Positions 59,181-64,000 of a stretch of 64,000 nt of DNA are shown in pieces (the first letter of the stretch is position 1; each line of letters starts with the position of its first letter). The translations under genes and the position numbers were made by a program. The notes under the pieces are model-generated. The model was not told the origin of the DNA, searched no databases, and was given only the letters and a program-made list of their open reading frames with translations. The DNA is taken from NCBI GenBank assembly GCA_030386875.1, contig CM059562.1:73840201-73904200 (forward strand). The letters are read 5' to 3'. The DNA comes from Morinoia aosen. Lineage: Eukaryota; Arthropoda; Malacostraca; Amphipoda; Talitridae.

Positions 59181-60616
59181 GTGAGTACACCTTGGATGCA
59201 CATTTTGATTTTCAACTTCGTGTGCCCTGCATGGGTTCATAAACTGTCGAGAGACCACAAGGCATCTAACCTTACGTCGTAAACTGATCCTTCCATATTT
59301 TATTCCTAAAAACGTTTTGTTGTCTCTGCCCGTGTTCTAAATAGTGAAAGTTCGGAACTTCTCTTCTGCTCGGGGCTTGGTTGGCTAAAACAGGTTCACT
59401 TCACATCCTGTCCCAAGTAACGGCGCATGAGAGCCCCGCAAAGCCATATTTCGCGACGAGGCGTCGTAATTGGTGTCCAATTTGTTTTTTCGTCTGATGG
59501 ATTACTTTTATCTTCGTCGGTACAACCTTGGGGCTGGATTTCAAACTATATCTCGTCACAGCGTGCAGCTGGCAACGTAAATTCATTTTAATTAGGAAAA
59601 GATTGTAAGCTGTCAGATGTACGCTGCGACTGAGTAAAATGTTTCAGAAATCCTACCCTTGATCATTTGTAACTGTTACAAAAAATAGTTGGAATGCCAA
59701 AATTTTGTTATTTATTTAGGGCTGATCAAATTTTTCTTGACGTGAGATGTGTTTCTGCGATGCGTTAAGATTCCATAAATGCTTATTTTGGTTCGTGGGA
59801 TATGCTGGTGAAATTGTGCGATTACGCAGATTTTGTGAACAGGTCAGAACTAAGCTGCAACCTTATCTCCAGCTTCCCCCTGTCCAATGAGGAGTATTTT
59901 TTTCTTTCATGTTTTCTTCTAACCTGGTAGTAACGTCACAGTGAGGCGCTTTTTAGTGATGAATTAAAATCCCTAAAATTTTATGCGGTAACTTTTTTCC
60001 CGGTGTACGGAATAGTTCCCGAGTTCTGACTGGATGATTGAAACGGGTGTGCTTCCACGTTTTATAAATTTAAACTCGCTTGGTATTTGTTCTGCGATGA
60101 TTTTCCCCTTTAAAAACTTAATTAACTAAAATCTCATGCGAGTTCTGCTGTCTGGTTTTGCGTTGGACCTGTATTTTCTCACAATAATTGATCGTTATTT
60201 TCTGTGGTGAATTATTGTGTATCGTAAACACCGAGCATGCTACGGGATTTGCTTCCTCCCAATGTCTTTCTCAAGGAGGATTTTGCGCAAGATGAGTTTT
60301 TGCAAGTCGGACTCGAGAACGTCATTTTCACGGATTTGAAAATTGACGGCGTCAAACTTCTTCAAAATGGAAGTCTAGGTCTCAAGAAGGTGGTTTCGAG
60401 CATCCAAATTATGTGCTGATGGTTCTTGAGCAAGTCCAAGTTAGACGACGATGGTTCCCGTGTAAATCCAAGTTCCACGTTTCTCGTTCCAAACTTTCCT
60501 GTAGATAAGTCTGCGGAATATTCGTTTTAAATAGGCAGTTGAGATGTTGTGCGTGTTGGGACCTCTAATGTATCATACAGACCAGCGCACAGAATAATTG
60601 ATTGAATGAATTCTTA
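59181..60616. other. Intron with one unassigned ORF
   Basis: A 60-codon ORF at 60237-60419 (LPPNVFLKEDFAQDEF, VGLENVIFTDLKIDGVKLL) has protein-like composition but no anchor motif and no family I can name. No other feature seen. Confidence 0.35.
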
Positions 60617-61045
60617 TGATTATGTATGGGAATCAGCGATCTCAGGGGTAAATGTATAGTCTTAATCTGGAAGTTAGGTAGGCTTTGATTTTGTAGAAAT
60701 AGAATAAAAAATTTTATTTTGTTGTAGACCATCTTTTTCCGGTTCACTGGTACTTTCTTAAATTTTTATTTTGTTTCAAAAACTTACTTCCTTACTCGCT
60801 TTTCCTTTACCCAGGAGATTTTGTGTGGGGAATGCATCTTATGCATAGATTCCCGGTTCTTTTCAACTCCATACTAAATTGAGCTTTCCTCTCAGTGAAT
60901 AATGAGTAATTTATTATTTATTTAATTTATTTATTTTTCAATTTATTAAGTTGTAAAGTAATTTATTATTTAATTGATTAAGCCATCCTAACCCCAACAA
61001 ACCTTTGTTGGGGTTAGGGTGGCTTAAACTAACTTATCTAATCTT
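60617..61045 (+). repeat. SINE-like repeat, diverged, with internal AT insertion
   Basis: 'tatgtatgggaatcagcgat', 'ccatctttttccggttcact', 'tccatactaaatt' and 'gttagggtggcttaaactaa' mark the family. A run of ttatttaatttatt lies inside. Confidence 0.75.
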
Positions 61046-61261
61046 CTGATTATGTACTCAAAAGAGCTAGTGCTATGAGACATTCTACGCTGGACAAAGT
61101 ATATTCCTACAGAGAACTGAGTCCTAAAAATAATTATAAGTACACGCTGTGTACATATAGCAGCGGACTGCTGCTGAAGTTGATTTGCTGGTTTGGCTGT
61201 TTGTTTTGAGTAGATTGTTGGACTTCCAATAGGATAATTGCGAACTTTTATGATCCCGAGT

Positions 61262-61640
61262 TCCCCTCAGGGGGATACAACTATTGTATCTATGGGAATT
61301 AGCGCTCCCAGGGGAAAAATGTGAGGGCCCGAGCTGAGAGTTAGGTAGGCCTTCTTTTTGTTGAAATAAAAATTTTTTTGTTATGTTAGGGACCAACTTT
61401 TTTCGGTTCACTACTGTCCTGTTTTTCAGCACCTCTGACTTTCTTCTTCAACTTTTATTCTTATTTCATGAACTTCTTTCCCATCTTACTGTTTCTATGC
61501 CCCTTCTGCATAGATTCCTCATTTTCTTATCTCCATACTAAATGGTGCCTTCCTCCTTCCTCTCTTCGATACGCTCTATTTTTGCAGCGGTTAGGGAGGC
61601 TTAAACTAACTTATAATCTAATCTAATCTGATCCCGAGTT
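61262..61640 (+). repeat. SINE-like repeat, reference copy
   Basis: A complete-looking member: head cccctcagggggatacaact (containing the palindrome cccctcagggg), body with ttttttcggttcactactgt, end gttagggaggcttaaactaa, tail 'cttataatctaatctaatct'. The pentamer tail suggests a retroposed element. I see no clear tRNA-derived promoter boxes and no coding capacity. Confidence 0.9.
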
Positions 61641-62129
61641 CCCTTCTTTTCTAATCTTAAAATGAAAGGCGAAGCTTGTGATACGCATTCTTTTAATTGA
61701 CAAAGATCAGCAGACTACTTCAATGTTGCCAGCGGAGCATTTAAAGTTTACGCTACATTAAGTTTACGCTTCATATCAAACACGGGCTGTGTCTTATATT
61801 TTAAGAAAATACTGCAACCTCGAGTGGAGAATTGATTTCAAAAATTTGGATGTTGAAACCCTCGCTGTAGGTTGAGGTTACGAATAAACTTGGTTGAAAT
61901 TTTCATGCGCGCTCACCGAGTCGTATACTACTCATCCTGCAGTGCATTGTCAATTGTCATTATTATCAATACTGAATTCACTTCCTTTAACTCATGGAGA
62001 ATGTGCGGCAATTATTTGGGGATGAGAAGTGTGGCCTTTGGGAACTCGATAACACTCCTGAATATCGTTTACTGTTTTCCGCATTCCCCTTTTATACGAT
62101 ATTAGTATAAAAAAAGTTTTTGACGACGT

Positions 62130-62475
62130 AGGTGCAATTCCTAGGACACTCTCAAGGGCGGATGTGTGAGTTCTCGAGCTAATAGTTAAGTTGGTTTTCT
62201 ATTGTTGAAATAGAATAGATTTTTTACTGTGTTACGGACCATATTTTTGTATTTATTTTTTGATTCTCTGCTGTCCTGGTTTTCAACACCTACTACTTTC
62301 TTCTTCAATTTTATCTCGTTTAATAACTTTTCTTAACTTACAATTTCTCTGCACTTTGTGCATAGGTTCTGCATTCCCTGAAGTCCTTATTTAATGGTGC
62401 CTTCTTCTTTACTCCTTGTGAAACGCCTTTGTTGCGGTTCTAACTTCCTTAATTTGAATCTAGGGCCCTCCTGTA
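62130..62475 (+). repeat. SINE-like repeat, diverged copy
   Basis: Recognised by 'ttgttgaaatagaatagatt', 'gctgtcctggttttcaacac', 'tactactttcttcttcaa' and 'atttaatggtgccttcttc'. Same orientation. Confidence 0.7.
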
Positions 62476-62739
62476 TGACGCGTTACCACGCTGCAATAAG
62501 GAACATTTATAGCTCTGAGTTTGCTTTGTGCTTTGAAGATTGCCGCTGCGAGACCCATAGTAGTATTATTTGCACTGTACGATTTCATCATAAAGGGTTA
62601 CTATGGGTTTGTTTGTATTAGTAATATAGTTGAGTTTTTGTAGCTCCATTTGAAGGATTAACTTATCGGATGACCAGCATAGCTTTATTTGTTGCATCAA
62701 TTTTATCTGACTGTTGCTGCAGCTCTTTTTTTGAACCAG

Positions 62740-63010
62740 CAGTCTGGTCTCAGAGTTCCAATAGCTCTCTGAACCATTACTCTGATCCAGGAGTTCCAGT
62801 AGCTCACTCAACCATCAGCCTGATCCTGGAGTTCAAGTAGCTCTCTGATCCAGGAGTTCCAGTAGCTCTGTCTGAACCATCAGTCTGGTCCAGGGGCTTC
62901 AGTAGCTCTGTCTGAACCATCAGTCTGGTCCAGAAGTTACAGTAGTTCTGTCTGAACCATCAGTCTGGTCCAGAAGTTACAGTAGCTCTGTTTGAACCAT
63001 CAGTTTGGTC
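62740..63010 (+). repeat. Tandem repeat copying the exon 12 acceptor
   Basis: Six to seven units of about 40 bp: gtctgaaccatcag|tctggt, then ccagaagttacagtagctct. The last unit ends tttgaaccatcag|tttggt, the predicted acceptor of exon 12. Most upstream units keep the AG. Confidence 0.88.
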
Positions 63011-63220
63011 CCGGGCTTATGGCCGATCCTTCAGCAGCGCTCGAAGTGGCTTCATGTTGGGTGCGCCCATGTATGACGATATGATGATGTCGTCCTCCAT
63101 GGACTCAATGAATAGGATCTCAGCACCATCACCTTTTGAACCGCCCATCCTTCGTCGCGTCATCACGCCCGCTCCTCGGGTCTACTTTCCCGATACCTGG
63201 CTGTGGCAACTCGTCATCGT
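63004..63220 (+). CDS. Alternative bait exon 12
   Basis: The exon has 217 nt, phase 1 in, phase 2 out. Acceptor tttgaaccatcag (last unit of a tandem repeat), donor gtatgc. It starts WSRAYGRSFSSARSGFMLGA, then a Met/Ser-rich bait (MYDDMMMSSSMDSMNRI) and RRVITPAPRVYFPDTWLWQL. Asp replaces Glu in the anchor, and the exon ends one codon earlier than the others. Its donor is also of a different form, so it may be the oldest or most distinct member. Confidence 0.88.
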
Positions 63221-64000
63221 GTATGCACTTTCCATTTCGTGGTTTGCAGTTTCGTGTTGCCTTGCGATAGTCTTACCCTATGAAATTAATCGTTTGCGTC
63301 GGTGGTTTCGACTGCACCCGACGCGCGTCCGAAGTTAACTTTTTGTATCAAACGCCGCTGAGGCTCTACCGCCGAGATCATGCCGGCCCTCGAGTTACTC
63401 GATTATTTAACCCGCATGGATGTTTGAACTAAATGTTTTGAATGTGAAAGTATCCGAGACATCAGTGATACAACCTATATGTATGTGCAACGTGTAATAT
63501 TTGTATAGTTCATAACGAGTAATTCTGTCTCAAAGTTAGCCGCAGCTGCTCAAACTTTTATGAACAATAAATGTTAGTTTTATGTACCAAGAAGTGTAGG
63601 TTATTTCATTTTTTTATTTTTCATTGTTTTTATCCGGATTTAATAGCCCCATAACTTTCTCGTGATGTAGAAACAGTCACTCTGACCGCAATTATACTTA
63701 AAGTATCATGTTACCAGACTGTGCCGTTTAGCGTCGGAAATGTAGACGGCAATATTCTCTTTTCGCGTGAAATGTCTGTATAAAACAAGAGGCTGTCTTC
63801 TCCCTCTCTATAATTTTCGCCTGAATTTAATTTTCGGGCGTATAATTTTCCTTGGATGTTCAGAGGCTTACCGTCATGCTTGTGGAGTTGGTTGTTCTAG
63901 CCCATAAGAGTGGTCAGGACAGCGGCTTTACGGCGCTTGCATGTACGCTGCCGGACCACGGTATGTTTTATGTCCATTGAAATATAACGCGCTCAATTTC
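63221..64000. other. Downstream intron, gene continues beyond the window
   Basis: No constant post-bait exon (expected to follow WLWxLxxV) was found, so the array or the intron continues. An AATAAA lies at about 63566; whether it is used for intronic polyadenylation is unknown. Confidence 0.5.

Larger units (their letters stand above)
2341..63220 (+). other. A2M: Alpha-2-macroglobulin gene, partial, with an alternative bait-exon array
   Basis: This is the gene-level entry. Thirteen constant exons (2341-27172) splice in consistent phases to 706 codons and are followed by at least 12 alternative bait exons (27956-63220). Family membership rests on the VFVQTDKYLYK + AGQKVQF junction, YPEIFIETPSGSRIAQWLN, YVLPRFEV, and the post-bait anchor YFPETWLW, equivalent to KYFPETWIW in human A2M. 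A2M is a secreted trap: a protease cuts the bait, the molecule collapses around it, and a thioester can bind it. The N-terminus (signal peptide, MG1) and everything after the bait exon are outside the window. A RRKR site just before the bait predicts a two-chain protein. Bait-region splice variants are known for the Ixodes ricinus A2M (IrAM); this locus shows a genomic basis for such variation. Family assignment is very secure; the species is not. Confidence 0.95.

Noticed and set aside
63566-63571. AATAAA as the end of the gene
   Set aside because: The conserved post-bait domains are still missing, so this would at most be an intronic polyadenylation site; AT-rich DNA has many such hexamers.

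Overview
The window is nuclear DNA from an arthropod, most likely a chelicerate and possibly a tick. It holds spliced GC-rich exons in long AT-rich introns, many minisatellites, a nearly intact non-LTR retrotransposon and several DNA-transposon remnants. No bacterial or organellar features and no tRNA or rRNA genes were seen. The species is an inference.

One plus-strand gene runs through the whole window and off both ends: an alpha-2-macroglobulin (A2M) protease inhibitor. Thirteen constant exons between 2341 and 27172 join in perfect frame into 706 codons. They cover the macroglobulin (MG) domains from just before the FVQTDK..YK signature of MG2 up to the bait region. The signal peptide and MG1 lie upstream of the window; the thioester and receptor-binding parts lie downstream.

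From 27956 to 63220 the gene carries at least 12 alternative versions of the next exon, the bait-region exon. Each has its own variable bait sequence followed by the near-invariant anchor [YF]FP[ED]TWLW. With the starts chosen here, every one begins in phase 1, ends in phase 2 and has a length of 3n+1. Exactly one must therefore be included to keep the frame, which is the arithmetic of mutually exclusive splicing. Exons 3-4-5 and 6-7-8 are a tandem duplication. A 7.2-kb insertion splits exon 4, and a TTAA-target transposon sits next to copy B.

The second unusual layer is tandem repeats built on splice sites. A 30-bp unit repeats one donor 39 times, and a 45-bp unit repeats the acceptor of the same intron 9 times. 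Both stay in the coding frame. A 3.4-kb array of 32-bp units with almost no AG precedes another acceptor. Further arrays sit at the donors near 15895, 22330 and 23550 and at the acceptors near 25988 and 63003.

Mobile DNA: a CR1/L2-like non-LTR retrotransposon (about 17.0-21.7 kb, antisense, one in-frame stop in ORF2), two 221-bp TTAA-flanked MITEs, a 1665-bp TTAA transposon with an ORF remnant and a hairpin, a 185-bp hAT-like MITE, and about 14 same-orientation copies or fragments of a roughly 370-bp SINE-like repeat. A 1.8-kb homopyrimidine array lies between the two bait-exon cassettes.
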